Source: Streptomyces parvus
Lineage (GTDB): Bacteria; Actinomycetota; Actinomycetes; Streptomycetales; Streptomycetaceae
Length of the DNA: 64,000 bases
Assembly: GCF_032121415.1 (NCBI RefSeq)
Contig: NZ_CP135079.1
Location: 1,488,001-1,552,000 of the forward strand
Direction: 5' to 3'
Of this stretch, positions 19,842 to 28,312 are shown one piece after another. The position numbers and the translations under genes are program-made. The stretch's first letter is position 1. Each line of letters starts with the position of its first letter. The notes below the pieces were generated by a model, which was not told where the DNA came from, did not search any database, and worked only from the letters and a program-made list of their open reading frames with translations.

Positions 19842-20432
19842 TCAGTCCTTGTGGACGGTCCCGTCGGGGTCCAGGCCCTTGAAGGAGAGGATCACGATGA
19901 GGATGCCGCCGCAGACGATGGCGGAATCGGCGAGGTTGAAGACGGCGAAGTGCTTGGGGGCGATGAAGTCGACCACCGCGCCCTCGAACACGCCGGGCGC
20001 CCGGAAGAGCCGGTCGGTGAGGTTGCCGAGCGCACCGCCCAGGAGAAGGCCCAGGGCGATGGCCCACGGCAGGCTGTAGAGCTTGCGGGCCAGCCGGACG
20101 ATCACCACGATCACGCCGGCGGCGATGATGGTGAAGATCACGGTGAACGCCTCGCCGAACCCGAACGCGGCGCCCGCGTTCCGGATCGCCCGGAACTGCA
20201 GCCAGTCGCCGATGATGTCGATCGGCGGCTGGTGCTCCAGCTTGGCGACCACGATCATCTTCGTGACCAGGTCGAGCAGATAGGCCACGACGGCCACGCT
20301 CAGGAGAACGAGGACCTTCCGCTTGCCCCGGCCCGCGTTGACGGCGGCGTCGGCGGCCGTGCTGCCGTCTTCGTCCGTGCCCTCGGCCTCGGGATTGTCC
20401 GGCGTACCGATGATGCGCTCCGCCTCTGCCAC
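19842..20432 (-). CDS. lspA: signal peptidase II (lipoprotein signal peptidase)
   Basis: 196 residues. LspA removes the signal peptide from prolipoproteins after lipid modification, within the membrane. Four helices are predicted, starting at [24 protein letters not shown]. The catalytic aspartates are in [20 protein letters not shown] and [13 protein letters not shown], and [10 protein letters not shown] is the other conserved box. It carries a 45-residue acidic, probably disordered cytoplasmic leader that E. coli LspA lacks, with a later start unlikely because the first helix needs only a few residues before it. lspA and the rlu gene form the usual pair. Confidence 0.95.
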   Translation of the reverse strand: MAEAERIIGTPDNPEAEGTDEDGSTAADAAVNAGRGKRKVLVLLSVAVVAYLLDLVTKMIVVAKLEHQPPIDIIGDWLQFRAIRNAGAAFGFGEAFTVIFTIIAAGVIVVIVRLARKLYSLPWAIALGLLLGGALGNLTDRLFRAPGVFEGAVVDFIAPKHFAVFNLADSAIVCGGILIVILSFKGLDPDGTVHKD

Positions 20433-20491
20433 GTAAGTCCCTCAACCCTAGGTGCCTGCCTTCGGATGAGGGTACGACACACCTGTGCGGA

Positions 20492-21142
20492 TCAGCCGCG
20501 CCGCTCCTGCTTCTGTTTGTCCTCGACGCACAGGGTGGCCCGGGGGAAGGCCTGCATGCGCGCCTTGCCGATCGGATTGCCGCAGATCTCGCAGAGCCCG
20601 TACGTCCCCGCCTCCAGCCGGGCGAGCGCCCGCTCGGTCTGCTCCAGCATCTCCTGGGCGTTGGCGGCGAGCGACAGCTCGTGCTCGCGGGTGATGTTCT
20701 TGGTGCCGGTGTCGGCCTCGTCGTCGCCCGCGCCGTCGCCGGAGTCCCGCATCAGCCCGGCGAGGGCCGCGCCGGAGGCCTCCAGTTCACTGCGGAGCCG
20801 CAGGATCTCGCTGGTCAGCAGGGTGCGGGCCTCGGTGACCTCCTCGGGCGTCCAGGGGTCCTCCCCGGGCCGCACGGCCAGCTCGTCCGGGGCGGCGGCA
20901 CGGGCGGGCGGCACGGGGGCCGTGGCCTGTGCGCCTGCTGCGGGACGACTCGCGCTCTTCTTGGCTACCACCGTGGGGGCTCCCGTCTGCTCGGCGGCCC
21001 GGGCCGCCTCCGTGGCCGCCGGTGCGGCCTTTTTCGCGGTCTTCCTGGCGGCGGGCTTGTCGCCGGCCGCCGCCTTCTTGGCCGCGGTCTTCTTGGCGGC
21101 GGCCTTCTTCACCGTCTTCTTCGCTGCCTTCTTCGCCACCAT
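20492..21142 (-). CDS. DksA/TraR-type zinc-finger protein with lysine/alanine-rich tail
   Basis: 216 residues in two parts. Residues 1-45 are Lys/Ala repeats (AKKAAKKTVKKAAAKKTAAK), like histone H1 or HU tails. Residues about 90-216 form the DksA/TraR module: a coiled-coil hairpin (TSEILRLRSELEASGAALAG to EQTERALARLEAG) and the finger YGLCEICGNPIGKARMQAFP. Ligands C184, C187 and C205 are present, but the fourth position is D208 instead of Cys. DksA relatives bind RNA polymerase in its secondary channel. The ATG at 21142 has AAGGGG 10 bases upstream. It lies near lspA but is separated by 59 bases. Confidence 0.88.
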   Translation of the reverse strand: MVAKKAAKKTVKKAAAKKTAAKKAAAGDKPAARKTAKKAAPAATEAARAAEQTGAPTVVAKKSASRPAAGAQATAPVPPARAAAPDELAVRPGEDPWTPEEVTEARTLLTSEILRLRSELEASGAALAGLMRDSGDGAGDDEADTGTKNITREHELSLAANAQEMLEQTERALARLEAGTYGLCEICGNPIGKARMQAFPRATLCVEDKQKQERRG

Positions 21143-21460
21143 GGCCGCGGCCCCTTCACATATTGTGATCTTGCTCGCGAATCGTGCTGGGACGATAAAT
21201 CGACTCCAGCCCCGCGGCAACGGGGCACGCCGCCCTCTCGCCTCCCCCGTGTCCGGTCGTGGCGCGCCTGCCTCCGTTGTTCCCAGCTCCCCGCCCGGTA
21301 ATCCGGCCCCCGGGCCTCGCCGGCAAGTGCTTGTACCCCGTCCCGCCACTCGGGTCACGCCACGCGCCCCCGATAAACCGGTCGGCCGTCGCCCGTACGG
21401 GCCCGTACACTGGCCCCAGCGAGAGGCATCGACGGGACGAGTAGCGCCGTACGCAGCCAG
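21143..21460. promoter_or_regulatory. divergent upstream region of the DksA-like gene and ileS
   Basis: The stretch before the DksA-like gene is locally AT-rich (ACATATTGTGATCTTGCTCG around 21155-21180) and probably carries its promoter. TACACT at 21406-21411 is a good -10 for ileS, about 50-60 bases before the first T-box helix; no clear -35 is seen. No gene is evident here. Confidence 0.45.
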
Positions 21461-21461
21461 C

Positions 21462-21700
21462 AGCGACCCGGGGACGGTGGGAGCCCGGGGGCGAGCGCGA
21501 TGTGAAGATCACCCCTGAGCCGCCGGAAGAACGCCTGGGACACGTGGGCCACCCACGGGCACCAGGCCACTAGACCCGGCATCGCGACCCCAATGAGGGG
21601 GCCACGGGCTGCGCCCGGGGCCAAGGAGGGTGGTACCGCGGGAGCCGAGACGCTCTCGTCCCTCCGACGGAAGAGGAAGACGTCCGCCGGAGGAAGCCGC
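21462..21700 (+). promoter_or_regulatory. T-box riboswitch, translational type, isoleucine-specific
   Basis: The canonical T-box AGGGTGGTACCGCG is at 21627-21640, and the partner strand CGTCCCT at 21657-21663 completes the antisequestrator. Stem I, with GGTGGGAG upstream, contains ATC at 21508-21510, which fits an isoleucine specifier codon. CCTCCGACGG (21661-21670) can instead pair with CCGCCGGAGG (21684-21693) and so hide the GGAGG ribosome-binding site. Uncharged tRNA-Ile would free it. Actinobacterial ileS leaders of this translational kind are known. The specifier position is my inference. Confidence 0.88.
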
Positions 21701-21702
21701 AC

Positions 21703-24700
21703 ATGACATCGCCGCAGTACCGCCAGGTACCCGCCCAGGTCGACCTGCCCGCGCTGGAGCACGCCGTGCTCGACTTCTGGCGGGAGAACAAGGTCTTCGC
21801 CAAGAGCCTCGACCAGTCCGAGGGCCGCCCCGAGTGGGTCTTCTACGAGGGCCCGCCCACCGCCAACGGCATGCCGGGCGCCCACCACATCGAGGCCCGC
21901 GTCTTCAAGGACGTCTTCCCCCGCTTCCGCACCATGCAGGGCTACCACGTCGGCCGGAAGGCCGGCTGGGACTGCCACGGCCTGCCCGTCGAGCTGGCGG
22001 TGGAGAAGGAGCTGGGCTTCAACGGCAAGAAGGACATCGAGGCGTTCGGCATCGCCGAGTTCAACGCCAAGTGCCGCGACTCGGTGACCCGGCACACCGA
22101 CGCGTTCGCCGAGCTCACGACCCGCATGGGCTACTGGGTCGACCTGGACGACGCCTACCGCACGATGGACCCGGAGTACGTGGACTCCGTGTGGTGGTCG
22201 CTCAAGGAGATCTTCGCCAAGGACCTGCTGGTCCAGGACCACCGGGTCGCCCCCTGGTGCCCCCGCTGCGGCACGGGCCTCTCCGACCACGAGCTGGCCC
22301 AGGGCTACGAGACGGTCGTCGACCCCTCGGTCTTCGTCCGCTTCCCCCTGACCTCCGGCCCGCTGGCCGGCGAGGCGGCGCTCCTGGTCTGGACGACCAC
22401 GCCGTGGACACTGGTCTCCAACACGGCGGTCGCCGCGCACCCCGAGGTCCGCTACGTCGTCGCGACGAACGGCGAGGAGACGCTCGTCGTCGCCGAGCCG
22501 CTGGTGGAGAAGGCGCTCGGCGAGGGCTGGCAGACGACCGGCCAGTCGTTCACCGGCGCCGAGATGGAGCGCTGGACCTACGAGCGCCCGTTCACGCTGG
22601 TCGACTTCCCGGCCGAGGCCCACTACGTGGTCAACGCCGAGTACGTCACGACCGAGGACGGTACGGGCCTGGTCCACCAGTCCCCCGCGTTCGGCGCCGA
22701 CGACCTTCTGGTCTGCCGCTCCTACGGCCTCCCGGTGGTCAACCCGGTCCGCCCGGACGGCACCTTCGAGGAGGACGTCCCCCTGGTCGGCGGGGTCTTC
22801 TTCAAGAAGGCCGACGAGGCGCTCACCGCGGACCTGGACGCGCGCGGCAAGCTCTTCCGCCACGTCCCGTACGAGCACAGCTACCCGCACTGCTGGCGCT
22901 GCCACACGGCGCTGCTCTACTACGCGCAGCCGTCCTGGTACATCAGGACGACGGCCATCAAGGACCGTCTCCTCCAGGAGAACGAGAAGACCAACTGGTT
23001 CCCGGACTCGGTCAAGAACGGCCGCTTCGGCGACTGGCTGAACAACAACGTCGACTGGGCGCTGTCCCGTAACCGCTACTGGGGTACGCCGCTGCCGATC
23101 TGGCGCTGCGAGGACAACCACCTGACGTGCGTGGGCTCCCGCGCCGAACTCACCGAACTCACAGGCACCGACCAGTCGTCGCTCGACCCCCACCGCCCGT
23201 TCATCGACGAGATCACCTTCACCTGCACGCACGAGAACTGCCAGCTGGAGGCGTACCGCGTCCCGGAGGTCATCGACGCCTGGTACGACTCGGGTTCGAT
23301 GCCGTTCGCCCAGTGGGGCTACCCGTACAAGAACAAGGAGATCTTCGAGAGCCGCTATCCGGCGCAGTTCATCTCGGAGGCCATCGACCAGACCCGCGGC
23401 TGGTTCTACACGATGATGGCGGTCGGCACGCTGGTCTTCGACAAGTCGTCCTACGAGAACGTCGTCTGCCTGGGCCACATCCTCGCCGAGGACGGCCGCA
23501 AGATGTCCAAGCACCTGGGCAACATCCTCCAGCCGATCCCGCTGATGGACCAGCACGGGGCGGACGCGGTGCGGTGGTTCATGGCGGCGGGCGGCTCCCC
23601 CTGGGCGGCGCGACGGGTGGGCCACGGCACGATCCAGGAGGTGGTCCGCAAGACGCTTCTGACGTACTGGAACACGGTCGCCTTCCAGGCCCTGTACGCG
23701 CGCACGTCGGGCTGGGCCCCGTCGGCGGCCGACCCGGCCCCGGCCGACCGCACGGTCCTGGACCGCTGGCTGCTGAGCGAACTCAACGCGCTGGTCGACC
23801 AGATGACCGTCGCGATGGAGGGCTACGACACCCAGCGCGCCGGCAAGCTGCTCTCGACGTTCGTGGACGACCTCTCCAACTGGTACGTACGCCGCTCGCG
23901 CCGCCGCTTCTGGCAGGGCGACAAGGCGGCCCTGCGCACGCTGCACGAGGTCGTCGAGACCGTGACCCGGCTGATGGCCCCGCTGGTCCCGTTCATCACG
24001 GAGCGGGTGTGGCAGGACCTGATCACGCCGGTCACGCCGGACGCCCCGGAGTCGGTGCACCTGGCGTCGTGGCCCAAGGCGGAGGTCGCGGCGATCGACC
24101 CGGTCCTCTCCTCCCAGATGGCGCTGGTGCGCCGCCTGGTGGAGCTGGGCCGTGCGACGCGCGCCGAGTCGGGCGTGAAGACGCGCCAGCCCCTGTCCCG
24201 TGCTCTGGTCGCGGCGAACGGCGTCGAGTCCCTCTCCCCCGAGCTGCGCGCCCAGATCACGGAAGAGCTGAACGTCACATCGCTGGCCTCGCTCTCCGAG
24301 GTGGGCGGCTCGCTGGTCGACACGACGGCGAAGGCGAACTTCCGGGCGCTGGGCAAGCGGTTCGGCAAGGGCGTGCAGGCGGTGGCCAAGGCGGTGGCGA
24401 ACGCGGACGCGGCCGCGCTCTCCCTCGCCCTGCGCGAGGGCACGGCTTCGGTGGAGGTGGAGGGCGAGCAGATCACGCTCTCCCCCGACGAGGTGATCAT
24501 CACGGAGACCCCGCGCGAGGGCTGGTCGGTCGCCTCGGACTCGGGCGCGACGGTGGCCCTGGACCTGGAGATCACTCCCGAGCTGCGTCGGGCGGGCCTG
24601 GCCCGTGACGCGATCCGCCTGATCCAGGAGGCCCGCAAGAACAGCGGCCTGGATGTGGCGGACCGCATCGCCGTCCGCTGGACGACGACGTCCCCGGCAA

Positions 24701-24846
24701 CGGCTGAGGCCCTCACGGAGCACGCCCCCCTGATCTCCGAGGAGGTCCTGGCGGTGGACTACGCGGAGGGCGAGGCGGACGAGACGTACGGCACGCCGTT
24801 CGAGGACGAGGGCCTGGCGCTGACGTTCCGCCTCCGCAAGCGGTAG
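21703..24846 (+). CDS. ileS: isoleucyl-tRNA synthetase (IleRS2 type)
   Basis: 1047 residues, about 100 longer than E. coli IleRS and typical of the eukaryote-like IleRS2 branch found in actinobacteria. It charges tRNA-Ile and edits mis-activated valine. The class I signature reads G59-A-H-H62 within NGMPGAHHIE instead of HxGH; KMSKH lies at 600-604. An inserted editing domain (about 190-400) includes LVWTTTPWTLVSNTAVA and GTGLVHQSPAFGADD. RSRRRFWQ opens the anticodon-binding part and the C-terminal extension has PDEVIITETPREGW. GGAGGA lies 9 bases before the ATG and is under T-box control. A terminator follows. Confidence 0.97.
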   Translation: MTSPQYRQVPAQVDLPALEHAVLDFWRENKVFAKSLDQSEGRPEWVFYEGPPTANGMPGAHHIEARVFKDVFPRFRTMQGYHVGRKAGWDCHGLPVELAVEKELGFNGKKDIEAFGIAEFNAKCRDSVTRHTDAFAELTTRMGYWVDLDDAYRTMDPEYVDSVWWSLKEIFAKDLLVQDHRVAPWCPRCGTGLSDHELAQGYETVVDPSVFVRFPLTSGPLAGEAALLVWTTTPWTLVSNTAVAAHPEVRYVVATNGEETLVVAEPLVEKALGEGWQTTGQSFTGAEMERWTYERPFTLVDFPAEAHYVVNAEYVTTEDGTGLVHQSPAFGADDLLVCRSYGLPVVNPVRPDGTFEEDVPLVGGVFFKKADEALTADLDARGKLFRHVPYEHSYPHCWRCHTALLYYAQPSWYIRTTAIKDRLLQENEKTNWFPDSVKNGRFGDWLNNNVDWALSRNRYWGTPLPIWRCEDNHLTCVGSRAELTELTGTDQSSLDPHRPFIDEITFTCTHENCQLEAYRVPEVIDAWYDSGSMPFAQWGYPYKNKEIFESRYPAQFISEAIDQTRGWFYTMMAVGTLVFDKSSYENVVCLGHILAEDGRKMSKHLGNILQPIPLMDQHGADAVRWFMAAGGSPWAARRVGHGTIQEVVRKTLLTYWNTVAFQALYARTSGWAPSAADPAPADRTVLDRWLLSELNALVDQMTVAMEGYDTQRAGKLLSTFVDDLSNWYVRRSRRRFWQGDKAALRTLHEVVETVTRLMAPLVPFITERVWQDLITPVTPDAPESVHLASWPKAEVAAIDPVLSSQMALVRRLVELGRATRAESGVKTRQPLSRALVAANGVESLSPELRAQITEELNVTSLASLSEVGGSLVDTTAKANFRALGKRFGKGVQAVAKAVANADAAALSLALREGTASVEVEGEQITLSPDEVIITETPREGWSVASDSGATVALDLEITPELRRAGLARDAIRLIQEARKNSGLDVADRIAVRWTTTSPATAEALTEHAPLISEEVLAVDYAEGEADETYGTPFEDEGLALTFRLRKR

Positions 24847-24864
24847 GGGTAGCCCGCACCAAGG

Positions 24865-24902
24865 GGAAGGGCCCGCCGGAATTCGCTCCGGCGGGCCCTT
24901 CC
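24865..24902 (+). terminator. ileS terminator
   Basis: GGAAGGGCCCGCCGGA pairs perfectly with TCCGGCGGGCCCTTCC around the six-base loop ATTCGC, 19 bases after the ileS stop. Confidence 0.85.
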
Positions 24903-25165
24903 ACGTCCTCCCTCAGGGGCTCCGCCCCCGAACCCCCGCGCCTCAATCGCCGGCGAGGCTCAAGAGATGTCCTCCATCGCCGGAAGGGCTGGATCTGCCC
25001 TCCCGCCCCCGAGAGAAGAGCGGACCAACTCAAGCCCCTCCCGCACCTGAGCAACGGGCCGGGCCACTTCAAGCCCCTCCGGCGATTGAGGAGCGGGGGT
25101 CCGGGGCGGCGCCCCGAAATCAGCCCGTCCGGCGCTTGAGGACACAAGGGACCGGGGCACCCGCC
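24903..25165. repeat. intergenic cluster of short streptomycete repeats
   Basis: There is no gene here. Short related units occur in both orientations: CTCAATCGCCGGCGAGGCTC near 24941, CCTCCATCGCCGGAAGGGCT near 24970, CTTCAAGCCCCTCCGGCGAT near 25070, and CCCGTCCGGCGCTTGAGGAC near 25124, joined by GGGGTCCGGGGCGGCGCCCC-like linkers. The core (TC)AATCGCCGG and its complement CCGGCGATTGA resemble the dispersed repeats common between streptomycete genes. The same core forms the palindrome at 3241-3272. Confidence 0.65.
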
Positions 25166-25172
25166 ACGGCAA

Positions 25173-25208
25173 AGGGCCGGGCCCCGGGAAAACCCGGGGC
25201 CCGGCCCT
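25173..25208 (-). terminator. divIVA terminator
   Basis: AGGGCCGGGCCCCGGG pairs with CCCGGGGCCCGGCCCT around AAAA, 41 bases beyond the divIVA stop. The 16-bp uninterrupted G/C stem should be very stable. Confidence 0.8.
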
Positions 25209-25248
25209 CAGCCTGCCGACGGCTACGCGCTCAGCGAGCGCGCACCGC

Positions 25249-26397
25249 TCAGTTGTCGTCCTCGTCGATCAGGAACCCACGCATCGGCGACGGCGCCTGC
25301 TGCATCGGCTGCGGCGCCTGCGGCCGCACCGGCGCCATCGGCTGCGTCATGGCCGGCGACATCTGCTGCTGCCCACCGTAGGACGGTCCGCTGCCCATCG
25401 ACTGACCGCCACCCATCTGCTGGCCGCCATGGCCACCGTGGGTGGAGCCGCCCATGGAGTGACCCATCGCACCCGCACCGGCCGGAGCCAGCGAGGGGGA
25501 CGGCGGCAGCGAAGCGGCGGCCGGCGTCCGCGGCGGGGCGAGCGAGTCGTCCGCCTGGGTCTCCAGCTGACGCAGCTGGCTCTCCAGGTAGGACTTCAGT
25601 CGCGTGCGGTACTCGCGCTCGAAGCCACGCAGGTCCTCGACCTTGCGCTCCAGCGTCGCGCGGGCCGACTCCAGCGAGCCCATCGCCACGCGGTGCTTCT
25701 CCTGCGCGTCCCGCTCCAGGGCGTCGGCCTTCGCACGCGCGTCGCGCTCCAGGCCCTCGGCGCGGCTGCGCGCCTCGCCGACGATCTTGTTGGCCTCGGA
25801 ACGGGCCTCCGCGATCGCCTGGTCGGCGGTCTGCTGCGCGAGCGAGAGGACACGGGCGGCACTGTCGCCACCGGGGCCCTGCCCCTGCTGCTGCATCTGC
25901 GGCGGCTGCATCTGCTGCATCTGCTGCTGGGGGTGCTGACCCATGGGACCGCCCATCGGGCCACCCATGGGACCGCCCTGCATCGGGCCGGGGCCGTGCG
26001 GGCCCTGGGGACCGGGACCGTGGCCACCCTGGGGGCCATGGCCACTGGGACCTGCGGGCAACTGCGGCGCGCCACCGGGCAGCTGGGGCGGACCCATCTG
26101 CGGGGGCTGCTGCTGCTGCGGCGGTCCAGATATGGCGGCGGGAACGGGCGCGCCGGGGCGGTCCTGCTGCTCCGGGGGCTTGCGCATACCCTGCTGCTGC
26201 TGTTGCTGCTGGTTCTGCGCGGCGGCGCGCGTGGCAGCGGCCAGCTTGGCTCGCAGGTCCTCGTTCTCACGGAGCAGACGGGTCAGCTCCGATTCGACCT
26301 CATCGAGAAAGGCATCGACCTCGTCCTCGTCATAGCCTTCTCGGAGGCGGACGGTCGTGAACTGCTTGTTCCGCACGTCCTCGGGGGTCAACGGCAT
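25249..26397 (-). CDS. divIVA: DivIVA, polar growth scaffold
   Basis: 382 residues. The N-terminal membrane-binding module (PLTPEDVRNKQFTTVRLREG, then YDEDEVDAFLDEVESELTRLLREN) is the DivIVA signature. A long linker rich in Gln, Pro, Gly and Met follows, including QQQQQQQ runs and tandem GGPM repeats around residues 140-160. A second long coiled coil (about 190-300) has heptad-rich AQQTADQAIAEARSEANKIV, and the tail is again low-complexity, ending FLIDEDDN. In Streptomyces DivIVA marks hyphal tips and directs apical wall growth. The ATG at 26397 is preceded by GAAGAAGAG. It is the last gene of the dcw block. Confidence 0.96.
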   Translation of the reverse strand: MPLTPEDVRNKQFTTVRLREGYDEDEVDAFLDEVESELTRLLRENEDLRAKLAAATRAAAQNQQQQQQQGMRKPPEQQDRPGAPVPAAISGPPQQQQPPQMGPPQLPGGAPQLPAGPSGHGPQGGHGPGPQGPHGPGPMQGGPMGGPMGGPMGQHPQQQMQQMQPPQMQQQGQGPGGDSAARVLSLAQQTADQAIAEARSEANKIVGEARSRAEGLERDARAKADALERDAQEKHRVAMGSLESARATLERKVEDLRGFEREYRTRLKSYLESQLRQLETQADDSLAPPRTPAAASLPPSPSLAPAGAGAMGHSMGGSTHGGHGGQQMGGGQSMGSGPSYGGQQQMSPAMTQPMAPVRPQAPQPMQQAPSPMRGFLIDEDDN

Positions 26398-26446
26398 CTC
26401 TTCTTCACCTCTACGTAGTCGTCGGCAGTCGGCAAGACCGTATCGC

Positions 26447-26731
26447 TCACAACCTGACCACAACGTAGATCAGGAGGTAGACGATGATCATCAGAACGAA
26501 GAAGGACAGGTCGAGTGCCACGCCCCCGAGACGCAGCGGCGGGATGAACCGCCGCAGAAGCTTGAGCGGTGGATCCGTGACAGTGTAGGTGGCCTCAAGT
26601 ACGACCACCATCGCCTTGCCGGGTTGCCATGAACGTGCGAACTGGAAGACATAGTCCATGACCAGCCGGAAGATCAGCACGATGAGGAAACACATCAGCG
26701 CGATATAGACCACATCCAGTGCGACGCCCAT
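26447..26731 (-). CDS. ylmG: YggT-family membrane protein
   Basis: 94 residues with two hydrophobic helices, ALDVVYIALMCFLIVLIFRLVM and LSFFVLMIIVYLLIYVVV, separated by a loop that contains TDPPLKLLRRFIPPLR, the hallmark of YggT/YlmG proteins. The position between sepF and divIVA is conserved in Gram-positive bacteria. The molecular role is not settled; links to division and envelope organisation come from other organisms. It starts 91 bases after sepF and ends 50 bases before the divIVA ATG. Confidence 0.93.
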   Translation of the reverse strand: MGVALDVVYIALMCFLIVLIFRLVMDYVFQFARSWQPGKAMVVVLEATYTVTDPPLKLLRRFIPPLRLGGVALDLSFFVLMIIVYLLIYVVVRL

Positions 26732-26822
26732 GTCTCGCGCTTCCCTCTCCCCTGGCTCTCGTCAGCTCCGGCCTCGCGGCCGGCACCGGCCTCGCGGCCG
26801 GGTCGTTCCCGGTGTCGTGTTC

Positions 26823-27464
26823 TCAGCTCTGGTTGAAGAATCCGCCCTCTGCGATGCGGGCCTTGTCCTCCGCCGTGACATCGACGTTAGCAGGCGACAA
26901 CAGGAACACCTTCTGCGTCACGCGTTCAATGCTGCCATGGAGACCGAAGACGAGTCCCGCGGCAAAGTCGACAAGTCGCTTCGCGTCCGTATCGTCCATC
27001 TCCGTGAGATTCATGATCACCGGAGTGCCCTCACGGAAGTGTTCCCCGATGGTACGGGCCTCGTTGTAGGTCCTGGGGTGCAGCGTGGTGATGCGGTACG
27101 GCTCCCGCTCGGACACGACCTTGGGCATGATCACCGGTGCGTTCTTCTCCATGTTCGGGCGTTCAGGTGTGATGGATGCCACGGGTGCGATCCGGGCGGG
27201 TCGCACGCTTTCCGCGGGGAGCTGAACCGGCTCGCGCTGGGCGGGTGGTTGCACCACTCGTACCGGTTCATCCCTTTCGCGCTCACGCTCCCGGTCGCGC
27301 TCCCGTTCCCGCTCCACCTGGTGCGGGGGCTGGTGCCGCCGCCGGTCGCGCTCGGGCTCCGGCTCAGGTTCGAATTCGTCATCGGGGTCGAACCCCGGGC
27401 CGTCGTACCCATCGTCCTCCACGAGGCCGAGGTAGACCGCCATCTTGCGCATCGCGCCGGCCAT
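26823..27464 (-). CDS. sepF: SepF, FtsZ membrane tether
   Basis: 213 residues. The N-terminus ([20 protein letters not shown]) can form the amphipathic membrane-binding helix. A charged linker with an alternating Glu/Arg run (about 50-66) is followed by the compact SepF domain (about 120-205): [20 protein letters not shown], then [20 protein letters not shown] and [12 protein letters not shown]. SepF binds the FtsZ C-terminal tail and anchors the ring, which matters in actinobacteria that lack ftsA and zipA. Two further streptomycete SepF paralogues may exist outside this window. The gene lies 125 bases after ylmE. Confidence 0.94.
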   Translation of the reverse strand: MAGAMRKMAVYLGLVEDDGYDGPGFDPDDEFEPEPEPERDRRRHQPPHQVERERERDRERERERDEPVRVVQPPAQREPVQLPAESVRPARIAPVASITPERPNMEKNAPVIMPKVVSEREPYRITTLHPRTYNEARTIGEHFREGTPVIMNLTEMDDTDAKRLVDFAAGLVFGLHGSIERVTQKVFLLSPANVDVTAEDKARIAEGGFFNQS

Positions 27465-27589
27465 GCTCCGAGTCCTCCGCTCTGTGGTGGATCGGCATTC
27501 GTCACCAAGTGCCAGCGATCCACTGTGGTCTGCCCGCTAGGAGTGGGAATGACCATATTTTCTGCTGTGGTCCGACTTGCTTCGCGACG

Positions 27590-28309
27590 TTACCCGAGCC
27601 GGGGTCGGACTCCGAGTACCGCCGTACCGACGCGTACATGTGTCGCTCCGGCCGCCACCGCGTCCTCCAGGTCCCCGCTCATACCTGCGGAGACCATGTT
27701 CGCAGCCGGATGACCGGCGCGCAGGCGGGATGAGATTTCCATCAGCCGGTCGAACGCGGCCCGTTGCCGGCCGGCGTACTCCCCGGCCAGCGGCGCCACG
27801 GTCATCAGCCCGTCGAGCCGGAGTCCGGGAGCCGCGTCGACCGCGGCCGCCAACTCCTCGACCCCGCCCGGCGCGACACCGCCGCGCTCACCGCGCTCAC
27901 CGCTCCCCGCGTCCAGGGCGACCTGGATCAGACAGCCGAGTTCGCGCTCCCCGCGCAACGCCGCGGCGGAGAGGGCGGTGACCAGCTTGGCGCGGTCCAC
28001 CGACTGCACCACATCGGCATAACCGGTCACGGAGCGCACCTTGTTCGTCTGCAATTGTCCGACAAAGTGCCATGTCAGCGAAAGATCCGCACAAGCGGTG
28101 GCCTTGGGGGCGGCGTCCTGGTCACGATTCTCCGCGACATGGCGCACACCGAGTTGATGCAGGATCCGCACATCGCTCGCGGGGTAGGTCTTGGTGACCA
28201 CGATCAGGGTCACTTCCTCCCGCTCGCGTCCCGCGGCGGCACAGGCGGAGACGATCCTTTCCTCCACCTGCGCGAGATTCGCCGCGAGCTCTGCCTTACG
28301 GTCCGTCAT
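27590..28309 (-). CDS. ylmE: YggS-family pyridoxal-phosphate homeostasis protein
   Basis: 239 residues of the alanine-racemase-like barrel without the second domain, as in YggS/PLPBP proteins that buffer PLP and affect amino-acid balance. The PLP lysine is in LIVVTKTYPASDV, and the phosphate-binding end is MSAGMSGDLEDAVAAGATHVRVGTA. LTWHFVGQLQTNKVRSV is the other family block. The usual GENRVQEA motif reads AENRDQDAAPKA. It lies 3 bases after pgeF, so the two are surely one transcript. Confidence 0.93.
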   Translation of the reverse strand: MTDRKAELAANLAQVEERIVSACAAAGREREEVTLIVVTKTYPASDVRILHQLGVRHVAENRDQDAAPKATACADLSLTWHFVGQLQTNKVRSVTGYADVVQSVDRAKLVTALSAAALRGERELGCLIQVALDAGSGERGERGGVAPGGVEELAAAVDAAPGLRLDGLMTVAPLAGEYAGRQRAAFDRLMEISSRLRAGHPAANMVSAGMSGDLEDAVAAGATHVRVGTAVLGVRPRLG

Positions 28310-28312
28310 GCC

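Noticed and set aside
21355..24723. Antisense frame of more than 1100 codons over ileS.
   Set aside because: Same bias; composition is Arg/Asp/Gly/Val noise and it would run through the T-box leader.
24903..25165. CRISPR array.
   Set aside because: Units are not equally spaced and occur in both orientations; there are no cas genes in the window.
25943..26335. Open frame with Gly/Pro repeats antisense to divIVA.
   Set aside because: It mirrors the Gln/Pro/Gly-rich linker of divIVA and has no independent signals.
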